DNA of 35,702 nucleotides, taken from the NCBI GenBank assembly GCA_022767485.1, contig JALEMY010000100.1, forward strand, positions 1 through 35,702. Direction: 5' to 3'. Both the position numbers and the translations under genes were made by a program. Source of the DNA: Erysipelotrichaceae bacterium (GTDB lineage: Bacteria; Bacillota_I; Bacilli_A; RFN20; CAG-631). Shown here one piece after another: positions 1-8,805 of this stretch (positions are counted from its first letter, which is position 1; the number at the start of each line of letters is the position of its first letter). A model generated the notes under the pieces. That model saw only the letters and a program-made list of their open reading frames with translations, was not told the origin of the DNA and did not search any database.

Positions 1-1151
1 GCTTGTAAAAATATTTCACTACACCCTTTTCTTGGTGGATCGATAAATACTACATCGATTTTATCTTGAAACTTTCTCATAAAATCTTGCGCATCTGCAC
101 AATAAAAGAAACAATTGGTAATATTGTTGTTTTTAGCGTTAATTTTTGCATCTTTTATCGCATCTTCTACTATTTCAACACCATAGACAGTTTTGGCTTT
201 TTTAGATGCTATCATGCCTATAGTCCCAATTCCACAATAAGCATCTAAAACTACTTCTTTTCCAGTTAATGATGCTAGTTCGATAGCTTTAGTATATAAC
301 TTTTCACATTGTTCTTTATTGATTTGATAAAAAGACTTAGGTGATATTTTAAATTTTATTCCACATAAAGTATCTTCAATATAACCTTTACCATATAAGA
401 TATTTTCTTTCTCACCTAAAATGACATTTGTGTGTCTAGGATTAATATTTTGAATAATCGTTGTGACTTCAGGTAGTTTTTTTCTTATTGATTGGACAAA
501 GTTATTTCTTCCTGCAAATGAATTAGGTTTTGTTATCAATACGAGCATTGTTTCTTTTTCGCTTCTTCTAATTAATATATGTCTAACAATACCTGTTTGC
601 ATATCTTCATTATATGGTTCTATCTTGTTTTCTTTCATTGCTTCTAGTACTTTTTTAATGATTTTATTAGACATATCATCTTGAACAAGGCAATGAGTAA
701 AAGGTACTATTTCATGCGTATCTTCTTTATAAAATCCAGCGATTAATTTTCCTTTTCTTTTTTGTATTGGAACTTGAATTTTATTTCGATAAAAATATGG
801 TATATCTTGTCCAACGCATGGATGAATAGTAACATTATTAAATTCATCTTTAGCATATAATTTTTTTACAACATTTTCTTTAAAGATTAATTGTCCTTCA
901 TATGTCATATGAGATAAATGACAACCACCACATTGATAGTAAACATTACATTTTGGATTACATCTAAAAGGTGAAGCATCTTTAATTTTTAAAATGCTTG
1001 CAAAGATATTTCTTTTTCCTTCAAAATCAACATTTACAGTAATTTCTTCGTTTTCTAAAGCATACATAATATACATTGGTTTTTTTTCAATTCTTACAAC
1101 ACCAACACCATCTTTTGTTAAATGATCAATTTTTATATCAAGTGTTTTCAT
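1..1151 (-). CDS. 23S rRNA (uracil-5-)-methyltransferase, RlmD/RlmCD (TrmA/RumA) family, truncated by left window edge
   Basis: My reverse-strand translation from ATG at 1151 gives MKTLDIKIDHLTKDGVGVVRIEKKP...; Fe-S motif CNVYYQCGGC (Cx5CxxC) plus a later Cys (PFTHCLVQDD); C-terminal visible part contains IDPPRKGCSEIFLQ. Not in the ORF track because it is open at the edge. Confidence 0.9.
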   Translation of the reverse strand, partial: MKTLDIKIDHLTKDGVGVVRIEKKPMYIMYALENEEITVNVDFEGKRNIFASILKIKDASPFRCNPKCNVYYQCGGCHLSHMTYEGQLIFKENVVKKLYAKDEFNNVTIHPCVGQDIPYFYRNKIQVPIQKRKGKLIAGFYKEDTHEIVPFTHCLVQDDMSNKIIKKVLEAMKENKIEPYNEDMQTGIVRHILIRRSEKETMLVLITKPNSFAGRNNFVQSIRKKLPEVTTIIQNINPRHTNVILGEKENILYGKGYIEDTLCGIKFKISPKSFYQINKEQCEKLYTKAIELASLTGKEVVLDAYCGIGTIGMIASKKAKTVYGVEIVEDAIKDAKINAKNNNITNCFFYCADAQDFMRKFQDKIDVVFIDPPRKGCSEIFLQ

Positions 1152-1249
1152 TTTCTCATCACCTTTTATATTATACACGATTTTTACCATGAATTACCAT
1201 TTATTTGTCTAGTTGATTTTGTTAGTATTTTAAAAAGGAGTAAAAGAAA

Positions 1250-1957
1250 ATGAAAAGAAATATATTTAGTATTTTATTATCTTTATTATTACTTGTTAGC
1301 TGTAATGATAAAAAGATAACAAATAACAACATTTCATCAAGTGAAATTATTGAACAAAATGAATATAGTGATTCATATGAAAGTATTATTGAAGATGAAA
1401 GTGACACTTATCAAAAAGCATATTTTAAGAAAAACATCTCTATTTATATTAATCCTAGTGTGCAATATGATAATGAATATGCAAACAATTTAGGAAATGA
1501 AGGGGAAAACATGAATAAAATATCAAATATCTTAGTTGATATTTTAAAAGAAAATACCAATATAGATGTATATTGCAACAATGAACTACCAGGACTTTCC
1601 TTATCATCTTCAATAAAAAATAGTAATTCATTAAATGTTGATTATCATTTAGCACTACATAGTAATGCGGGAAAAGGAAAAGGATCTGAAGGATGGTATG
1701 ATTCATCATCTTATTATTTTACAAAATCGATTATCGATTCATTAGATAATGTTTTACCATATAAAACAAGAGGATTGAAAAATGGCATAAGCACATTATA
1801 TGAATTAAAAAAATGTAATGCTACTTCATCTTTAATTGAAATATTATTTCATGATGAAGAAGTGCAAGCTTTATTTATAACAACTCATTATGAACAAATA
1901 GCAACGGCTATTTATGATGGAATAATAAATTATTTTATTAAATCATATGGCATATGA
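1250..1957 (+). CDS. Lipoprotein with N-acetylmuramoyl-L-alanine amidase (Amidase_3-like) domain
   Basis: Lipobox LLLVSC; amidase_3-like spacing: INPSVQYDNEYANNLGNEGENMN, YHLALHSNAGKGKGSEGW, SSLIEILFHDE; upstream SD aaaaaggag. Confidence 0.8.
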   Translation: MKRNIFSILLSLLLLVSCNDKKITNNNISSSEIIEQNEYSDSYESIIEDESDTYQKAYFKKNISIYINPSVQYDNEYANNLGNEGENMNKISNILVDILKENTNIDVYCNNELPGLSLSSSIKNSNSLNVDYHLALHSNAGKGKGSEGWYDSSSYYFTKSIIDSLDNVLPYKTRGLKNGISTLYELKKCNATSSLIEILFHDEEVQALFITTHYEQIATAIYDGIINYFIKSYGI

Positions 1958-1990
1958 AAACTCTCCAAATAAATGGAGAGTTTTTCATAT
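1952..1990. terminator. Bidirectional rho-independent terminator between convergent cell-wall hydrolase genes
   Basis: ATATGAAAACTCTCC-AAATAAAT-GGAGAGTTTTTCATAT, near-perfect inverted repeat with flanking A/T tracts; contains both stop codons. Confidence 0.85.
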
Positions 1991-2407
1991 ATTACATTTT
2001 GAAGCATCGCCTTCAGGTCCAAAGAAACAATGGTTTTTATATTTTCCAATTAGTGGGCCAAAAAAAGTTTTAGGACAAGGTTTTCCCTTTCCTGGATTTT
2101 TAAAAAACAATGCTTTTGTTGCTGGCCATTTAGTATAGTAGTTCAAACACATTTTGGCTAGACGTTTTTCATTTCTTCGTGGAGAACTTTTAAATAATGG
2201 GGTGCCCACACCTTCAAATTGTCCTTTTTGATAAACTACTTTAGAAATTGTGTCTTGATTTTTAAAAGGCCCACATTTGGCAATGGCACGATTGACAACG
2301 ACATTTCCAACAAGTAACATTCCGGTATTACCTTCACCTAAGGCTTCAGCCCGCATAATTCTAGCTAAAAGTTCAACATCGCTATTTATATATTTTACTC
2401 TAGGCAT
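1985..2407 (-). CDS. cwlJ: SleB/CwlJ-family cell wall hydrolase (CwlJ-like)
   Basis: DVELLARIMRAEALGEGNTGMLLVGNVVVNRAIAKC... closely resembles the CwlJ pattern DVxLxARxxRAEAxGEGxxGMLLVGNVxxNR, as recalled; 140 aa with no signal peptide, like CwlJ. Confidence 0.85.
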   Translation of the reverse strand: MPRVKYINSDVELLARIMRAEALGEGNTGMLLVGNVVVNRAIAKCGPFKNQDTISKVVYQKGQFEGVGTPLFKSSPRRNEKRLAKMCLNYYTKWPATKALFFKNPGKGKPCPKTFFGPLIGKYKNHCFFGPEGDASKCNI

Positions 2408-2447
2408 ACAATCACCATTAAATGATATGATGATTATTTAGTAATTA

Positions 2448-3134
2448 TTAATATATATTAAACAATGTTAGATTTACTATTTGATCCATGGCTATATTTT
2501 TATTAAATGAATAATGTTTTATTTTATCGTTGTTTATCGCATTATTTGAAAATATAAGAGTTGTATTTTCATCAACTTTGTCTAATTTATTAGTAAAGTT
2601 ATACGATAATGAAATATTTAACAAATCATGGTTTGGAAATTTTAGCATATATTCTTCTATATTATCCATTTTAATAATGTGTGTTTTAAAAAATGCTCCC
2701 ATAGTAGAACGTATTAAATGTTCATTAAAAATATCAATATCACAATCAATTAATATCAAGTTATTATAATCAAAACCTTGCATAGAACGAATGATGGTGC
2801 CAATGCAACCATAATCATTTTCTTTATATAAAATAAGGTGCTTGGTATTTGTTATATAATCATTATATTTTTTAAAGACACCAATGACAAAAATATTGCC
2901 TTTATCTCTAATTTTACTGATTAAAGGCAAATCAACTATAACTTTAATATTATTTTCATTGCAAAGATTTAAAATCATTTCATATGCTTTTTGATTTGTA
3001 AATGATGGATCTATTATGACACATAAAACTTCATTGATTTTATTGTTTAAAAGTTCTATAGTGCCAAATGCCCCAAAAACATATGAATATGATAAATCCT
3101 TTTTATATTTTTCATATAAAACGTTATAAGTCAT
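2448..3134 (-). CDS. SpoU/TrmH-like RNA methyltransferase homolog with degenerate C-terminal motif
   Basis: NDYGCIGTIIRSMQGFDYNNLILIDCDIDIF and IRSTMGAFF match SpoU motifs 1-2; the GNE...IP...SLN motif 3 is replaced by SNNAIN...NLTLFNIY. ORF track starts at TTG 3158, but ATG at 3134 has a better SD (AGGAAAG). Confidence 0.65.
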   Translation of the reverse strand: MTYNVLYEKYKKDLSYSYVFGAFGTIELLNNKINEVLCVIIDPSFTNQKAYEMILNLCNENNIKVIVDLPLISKIRDKGNIFVIGVFKKYNDYITNTKHLILYKENDYGCIGTIIRSMQGFDYNNLILIDCDIDIFNEHLIRSTMGAFFKTHIIKMDNIEEYMLKFPNHDLLNISLSYNFTNKLDKVDENTTLIFSNNAINNDKIKHYSFNKNIAMDQIVNLTLFNIY

Positions 3135-3774
3135 GGCTTTCTTTCCTATATCTTGCAATATTTTTTTCAGAAATTAATCCTTGTTCATAAAAAGCTTTAC
3201 AATACTTTTCTATTTCTGATGGTTCAAAGACATCATCTGTCGATTCTTTTTCTATTTTCTTTATTTGCTTGATAACATCACTTTCTAAAACAACAAATTC
3301 ATCATTTGATTCAATAGAATTCTTTATAGTACATGTTTTTGTTAAGACTACAATGCTTTTTAAATCATTGATTTGTAATCCTTTAACAATGTTTGCTAAA
3401 GCACTTATGATTCTTTTATTAGTTAATAAGACATTGTCGATAAGTTCAAGTTTGTTATGGTGAAAAACACGCCACTTTTTATCACTTATGGAAATGATAA
3501 TATCGCCTACACATTTTAATTCATTAATGATATAGATATATTTATTACCAAAAATTATTGTATCAACATGCTTGTATTTATTGATATCAATAGGTAGATA
3601 AATATCATTAATAATTAAATAGTCATTAGCTTTGCATGCCTTATATAAATTTTTTTGAATTCTTTTTTTACTTGTATATAAAGCTATATAGTAAGATATT
3701 TGCTTATTAAAGCAAATAAACACGATCAATAAAATTACTATAATAGCGCCAATAATGTATAAGTAATCATTCAT
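3124..3774 (-). CDS. Membrane-anchored NERD-like (nuclease-related domain) protein
   Basis: N-terminal TM helix; NDIYLPID...HVDTIIFGNKYIYIINELKCVGDI resembles the NERD core D...ExK pattern; one nt after deoD stop. Confidence 0.6.
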   Translation of the reverse strand: MNDYLYIIGAIIVILLIVFICFNKQISYYIALYTSKKRIQKNLYKACKANDYLIINDIYLPIDINKYKHVDTIIFGNKYIYIINELKCVGDIIISISDKKWRVFHHNKLELIDNVLLTNKRIISALANIVKGLQINDLKSIVVLTKTCTIKNSIESNDEFVVLESDVIKQIKKIEKESTDDVFEPSEIEKYCKAFYEQGLISEKNIARYRKESHDL

Positions 3775-3775
3775 C

Positions 3776-4495
3776 TTAAATTAATTCTAAAGCGATTTCC
3801 ATCATTTGAGTAAATGAATTTTGTCTTTCTTCTGCTGTTGTTTCTTTCTTGGAAGTAAATGAATCAGATACTGTTAAAATTGTAAGAGCTTTTTTATGTA
3901 AATATGCAGCGTTACAATATAAAGCATAGCTTTCCATTTCAACACCTAAAACTCCCATATTTGCCCATTTCTTCCAAGCATCTTTATCAGCTCCATAAAA
4001 GACATCACTAGACATGATGTTACCAACATGATAACGAGCATTTTTCTTTTTTGCTGCTAAAACAGCTTTTTCAACTAATTCATAAGAGCCAAGAGCAGAA
4101 AATGTACCATTTAAATTATATTGAGAAGCAAAATTAGAATCAGTACAGCTACCTTGACAAATGATAATATCATATAAATCTATATTTTCTTGATAAGAAC
4201 CACAAGAACCTATACGAATGATATTTTCAACACCATAAAAGGCAAACAATTCATATGAATAAATACCAATTGATGGCATGCCCATACCAGAGCCCATTAC
4301 AGTAACTTCCTTTCCTTTATATGTTCCTGTATAACCAAACATATTTCTAACGCCATTTACAAGTCTAACATTTTCAAGATAATGCGTTGCAATAAATTTA
4401 GCTCTTAAAGGGTCGCCTGGCATCAATACTGTTTTTGCAAAATCGCCAATTTTTCCTTCATTATGTGGTGTGCCTTTAAATTCTTGTTTTTCCAT
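3776..4495 (-). CDS. deoD: Purine-nucleoside phosphorylase, DeoD type
   Basis: MEKQEFKGTPHNEGKIGDFAKTVLMPGDPLRAKFIA...GSGMGMPSIGIYSYELF...VLGVEMESYALY. ORF track start 4585 is over-extended; ATG at 4495 has SD GGAGG. Confidence 0.97.
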   Translation of the reverse strand: MEKQEFKGTPHNEGKIGDFAKTVLMPGDPLRAKFIATHYLENVRLVNGVRNMFGYTGTYKGKEVTVMGSGMGMPSIGIYSYELFAFYGVENIIRIGSCGSYQENIDLYDIIICQGSCTDSNFASQYNLNGTFSALGSYELVEKAVLAAKKKNARYHVGNIMSSDVFYGADKDAWKKWANMGVLGVEMESYALYCNAAYLHKKALTILTVSDSFTSKKETTAEERQNSFTQMMEIALELI

Positions 4496-4696
4496 AAGTA
4501 TAACCTCCATTATTATCACCTTAATTATACAAGTTATTTGCTTAATAAGGCAATTAATAAATATTAAAAACATAAAAAAAATCATTATTTCATAAAAATA
4601 TTTTTTTATAATTTTGCTAATTTAAATATTTTTTAGTGTTTTTTCGACAAGATATGAAAATATCATTAAATATACTTAATATAAAGGAGTGATTAC

Positions 4697-5152
4697 ATGC
4701 TTACAATAAAAGAATTTGATGCTTTACAAAATGAAATTATTGAACAATTAGGTAAAAGAAGATTTACTAGTAGATATAAGGAGATTATGAGTTCGATAAA
4801 AGAGTTAAATATGACATCTTTATTATGCAAAGAAAAGAAATTATCATATCGTAGCGCTTTAACTCAAGTTAGATTTATTAAAGGTAGATATAGTGAAGAG
4901 TTAAAAGAAATAATGATGCAATATCAAGAATTGATATTTCCAGATTTTAATTATAAAAATGATATTAATATTATGATCAATGGACCATATGTATTAAAAA
5001 TGTGGTTGGTTAGATATTTATGTTTAAAATCTATAAAATGTTCATTAAATGAATTTGTTAATATAGAAAACGTAGAAGATTCGATTACTCAACAATATCA
5101 ATATATCGATCAAGAATTGTTTTTAAAATATCTTCAAGAAATAAAAAGATGA
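4697..5152 (+). CDS. Hypothetical protein, probably all-alpha, 151 aa
   Basis: Open frame with SD aaggagtg upstream of ATG; no family recognised. Confidence 0.7.
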   Translation: MLTIKEFDALQNEIIEQLGKRRFTSRYKEIMSSIKELNMTSLLCKEKKLSYRSALTQVRFIKGRYSEELKEIMMQYQELIFPDFNYKNDINIMINGPYVLKMWLVRYLCLKSIKCSLNEFVNIENVEDSITQQYQYIDQELFLKYLQEIKR

Positions 5153-6085
5153 CTATTTTTGATATAAGTCACCTTGAAAGATCATTTTTTCATTAAGTGT
5201 ATTATCGATTTTATCCATTATAGCAAGTTTTTTTTCAACCCATAATGGGGCGATTAAATCGTTTGAGTTGCTATCTGCCCCTATTCGATGAATAATAACA
5301 TCATCTTTTAAATAGGCGATTTGTGTAGTAACGATATCTATAAATTCATCTTCAGATAAAATATGAAAAGGTTTAGATTTATAAATGTTTGCAAGAGTCG
5401 TATTTTTTATAATATTTAGCATATGAATTTTAATACCTTTAATAGGTAATTTACTAACTTTTTGAATCGTTTGAATTTGTTTTTCTTTACTTTCATTTAA
5501 GCCATTTATAATATGAACAACGACATCAATATTAGCTTTATTAAGCAAATAAACCGCTTTTTTAAAATCGGAAAAAGTGTATTTTAAATTCATAGAATTC
5601 ATTGTTTTTTTATGAGCACTTTGAAGGCCAAGTTCCACCCAAAATTCTTTAAAATGAGTTTTTAACTCTTTTAAATAATTGACATTTTCTTCGTTTATAC
5701 AATCGCATCTTGTGGCAATTGACATACCGATAACATTATCATAATTGATGAAAGGTTCAAAGGTTTCTTTAAGTTTATTTAAAGGAGCATATGTGTTAGA
5801 ATACGCTTGAAAATAAGCGATATAATAAGCATCATGCCATTTTTTTTGCATGACTTGTTTAACTTTTTCAAATTGTGTAATTAAAGAATCATTTGGATTT
5901 CCAGCATAATCTCCACTACCCTTTAAAGAGCAAAATGCACAGCCATTTATTCCTTTACTACCATCTCTATTTGGACATGAAAAAGAAGCATTTAAGGCCA
6001 CCTTAAATACTTTTTTTTGATATTTTGTCTTTAGATAATAATCTAATGTATGATAATGTTTTTTACTAATATTATATTCAAGCAT
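5153..6085 (-). CDS. ytqA: TIGR01212-type radical SAM protein (YtqA-like)
   Basis: SCPNRDGSKGINGCAFCSLKGSGDYAG radical SAM cluster motif; IAYFQAYSNTYAPL; ATRCDCI; WVELGLQSAH. Confidence 0.92.
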   Translation of the reverse strand: MLEYNISKKHYHTLDYYLKTKYQKKVFKVALNASFSCPNRDGSKGINGCAFCSLKGSGDYAGNPNDSLITQFEKVKQVMQKKWHDAYYIAYFQAYSNTYAPLNKLKETFEPFINYDNVIGMSIATRCDCINEENVNYLKELKTHFKEFWVELGLQSAHKKTMNSMNLKYTFSDFKKAVYLLNKANIDVVVHIINGLNESKEKQIQTIQKVSKLPIKGIKIHMLNIIKNTTLANIYKSKPFHILSEDEFIDIVTTQIAYLKDDVIIHRIGADSNSNDLIAPLWVEKKLAIMDKIDNTLNEKMIFQGDLYQK

Positions 6086-7778
6086 ATTTATCGATCAATT
6101 CCAAAATAAATTTTTTGATGCCATCATGTCTTTTTAAAGCTTCATCTTTGCTTTTTCCTTCAATGGCAAAATAAAATTTAACTTTAGGTTCTGTTCCTGA
6201 AGGACGTATTGCTACAAAAGAACCATCTTTGAAAACATAGCGTAAAACATCAGATTTTTCATAGTCAAGATTACTTACTTTACCATTTTCATTTTTTATA
6301 AGCGCTAAATAATCTTCACTAATATAAACCTTTTCATTATTGATCATAGATAAATTATTTTTTCTTAGATTTTCCATTAATTTTTTGATTTTAAATGAAC
6401 CTTCCATACCTTCTAAAAAATATGAATATTGTGATTCCACATAAAAACCAAATTTTTGTTGTAATTCATTATAAACTTCATAAAGTGTTTTTCCTTGATG
6501 TTTATAATAACTTGCCATTTCACAAATCATCATTACCGATTGGACACCATCTTTATCACGAACACTAGGATTTATTAAATAGCCATATGATTCTTCATAA
6601 CCAAGAAGGAACACCTTATCTTTATTTATAATAGATTTAGCGATTTTATCACCAATATATTTAAATCCTGTAAGCGTTTGTTGTGTGTCAACGCCATAAG
6701 ATGCCGCAACTTTAGCTCCTAAAGGAGAAGATACGATAGTATTATAAATAACACCATTATTTGGAAGTGTTCCATTTTCTTTTCTTTTTGAAAGTAAATA
6801 ATTAATTAATATAGCGCCAGTTTGATTACCGCTCATATAAATAGGATTTTTCTTTTCATCAAAAACTACAATTCCCACACGATCACAATCAGGGTCTGTG
6901 CAACAAATTAAGTCTGCATCACTATCAATAGCGTATTTTAACGCTTTTTCATAAGCTACTTTTTCTTCAGGGTTTGGTGATAAAGTATTAGCGAAGTCTT
7001 CAGATGGGTTGCATTGTTCTTTAACTTCAACAACTTTATAACCTTGCTTTTTTAATACTGTTGTCACAAAGTAATATCCAGTACCATGTTGAGGAGTATA
7101 AACGACACAAATATTATCTTTTTTCATCGTTTTATTTAATGATGTATCTAAAACCATATTGATATAAGCATCATCAACTTTATGATCTAACATACAAATC
7201 AAATCGCTGTTATCAGTAAATGAATAAGAAAATATATCTTTAATTTGCGCGATTTCTGCTAATACCTTATTTGATTGTTGTAAAATTAATTGATTACCAT
7301 CTTCATTATAAATTTTATATCCATTATATTGTTTTGGATTATGAGAAGCGGTAATATTAATTCCTCCAGCAGCATGTAAATATCTAACAGCAAATGATAA
7401 TTCTGGCGTTGGTCTTAGCGAATCAAAAATATATACTTTAATTCCTAAATGCGCTAATACTTTAGCAGCTGCTAAAGTGAAAGTGTCGTGATTGTAACGA
7501 TTATCATGAGCGATAACAACTCCTTTGTTTTTTGCATCTTTAGTGTATTTTAGTAAATAGTTTGCAAATCCTAAAGTCGCTTTATAAATAGTAATAATAT
7601 TCATTCTATTATTACCAGGTCCCATAATACCTCTCATACCACCAGTGCCAAATTCAAGATCTTGATAAAAAGCATCGAGCAGTTGTTCGTCATTCATCAT
7701 TTTTAATTCATCTTTTAACTCTGCAGAAACAAGAGGTGATTCCATCCATTTTTTTACTTCATCTTTAATGTTTATCAT
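6078..7778 (-). CDS. pgcA: Phosphoglucomutase / phosphomannomutase
   Basis: FGTGGMRGIMGPGNNRMN; ITASHNPKQYNGYKIYNEDG; CCTDPDCDRVGI; GYEESYGY; RPSGTEPKVKFY. Confidence 0.96.
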   Translation of the reverse strand: MINIKDEVKKWMESPLVSAELKDELKMMNDEQLLDAFYQDLEFGTGGMRGIMGPGNNRMNIITIYKATLGFANYLLKYTKDAKNKGVVIAHDNRYNHDTFTLAAAKVLAHLGIKVYIFDSLRPTPELSFAVRYLHAAGGINITASHNPKQYNGYKIYNEDGNQLILQQSNKVLAEIAQIKDIFSYSFTDNSDLICMLDHKVDDAYINMVLDTSLNKTMKKDNICVVYTPQHGTGYYFVTTVLKKQGYKVVEVKEQCNPSEDFANTLSPNPEEKVAYEKALKYAIDSDADLICCTDPDCDRVGIVVFDEKKNPIYMSGNQTGAILINYLLSKRKENGTLPNNGVIYNTIVSSPLGAKVAASYGVDTQQTLTGFKYIGDKIAKSIINKDKVFLLGYEESYGYLINPSVRDKDGVQSVMMICEMASYYKHQGKTLYEVYNELQQKFGFYVESQYSYFLEGMEGSFKIKKLMENLRKNNLSMINNEKVYISEDYLALIKNENGKVSNLDYEKSDVLRYVFKDGSFVAIRPSGTEPKVKFYFAIEGKSKDEALKRHDGIKKFILELIDKYA

Positions 7779-8757
7779 TTAAATTATCCTCCTTTAATAA
7801 GCGATTTATTATTTGCTTTTTATTATCAAATAACGGCGCAATGAATTCTTTATTATTCAAATATGCAAGTTCATTTTTTAAATTATGAAAGCATATTTTT
7901 TTAGCGTGCAAAAAATAATTTGACATCCAATATTTTTTAGCTAATTTATCAGATGAAGCACTTCCATATTTTAAATCACCAATAAGAGGATGATTTATAT
8001 ATTTCATATGGACTCTAATTTGATGTGTTCTTCCAGTTAATATTTTAATTTTAAGCAATGTTGCATCCTTAAAAGTTTTTATAACTTCATATAAAGTGAT
8101 AGCACTTTTTCCATTTACTTCATCGACATTAACTATTTTAGTTTTTTCATTTTTAATAAGTTTAGCTTCAATTTTGCCATTTTGTCTTATCACTCCACTA
8201 ACTAATGCTAGATATTCTTTATCCATCCCTTCATGGTTTTTAAAAGCTTCAAACAATTCTTTTAAAGCAATAGATGTCTTTCCAAATATTACAACACCAC
8301 TAGTATTTCTATCAATTCGATGAGCAAGAGATGGAACAAAGACATTTTCTTTATTTGGATCATAGGAATTATTTTCTATTAGATATGATAAAACTTGTTT
8401 GGTTAATGTATCCTCATTTTTACTTTTATCATCACCATCATGAACAAGTAAATTATCAGGTTTGTTAACAACTAATACATTTTCATCTTCATATATTACT
8501 TCAAAGTTTTTTTTATTAGAAAAAACTAGTTCTTTTTTATCTAAAAATTCCTCTTCTTGTTCCTTACTAATATAAATGGTAATAACATCATTTAAACGAG
8601 TAATATAAGATATATCTTGAGGCTTTTTATTGACTTTAATATCTTTTTTTCTAAAAAGTTTATAAATAAAAGATGATGGTGCATTGTATAGATATTTCTT
8701 AACAAATTTATCAAGCCGCATATTTTGATCATTGCTAGAAATTATAACTTGTATCAT
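7765..8757 (-). CDS. RluA-family pseudouridine synthase with S4 domain
   Basis: N-terminal S4-like region; VVNKPDNLLVHDG; LAHRIDRNTSGVVIFGKT; TGRTHQIRVHMKYINHPLIGDLKYG. Confidence 0.95.
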   Translation of the reverse strand: MIQVIISSNDQNMRLDKFVKKYLYNAPSSFIYKLFRKKDIKVNKKPQDISYITRLNDVITIYISKEQEEEFLDKKELVFSNKKNFEVIYEDENVLVVNKPDNLLVHDGDDKSKNEDTLTKQVLSYLIENNSYDPNKENVFVPSLAHRIDRNTSGVVIFGKTSIALKELFEAFKNHEGMDKEYLALVSGVIRQNGKIEAKLIKNEKTKIVNVDEVNGKSAITLYEVIKTFKDATLLKIKILTGRTHQIRVHMKYINHPLIGDLKYGSASSDKLAKKYWMSNYFLHAKKICFHNLKNELAYLNNKEFIAPLFDNKKQIINRLLKEDNLNDKH

Positions 8758-8805
8758 ACCATCAACTCCCTTGCATATTTTAGCACACTAAAAAATAATT
8801 AGATA

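Noticed and set aside
463-684. 73-aa ORF on + strand
   Set aside because: Antisense to the rRNA methyltransferase; no SD or family signal.
1455-1709. 84-aa ORF on - strand
   Set aside because: Antisense to the amidase gene; His/Tyr/Leu-rich composition typical of a shadow frame.
1947-2138. 63-aa ORF on + strand
   Set aside because: Shadow of the cwlJ-like gene and spans the terminator.
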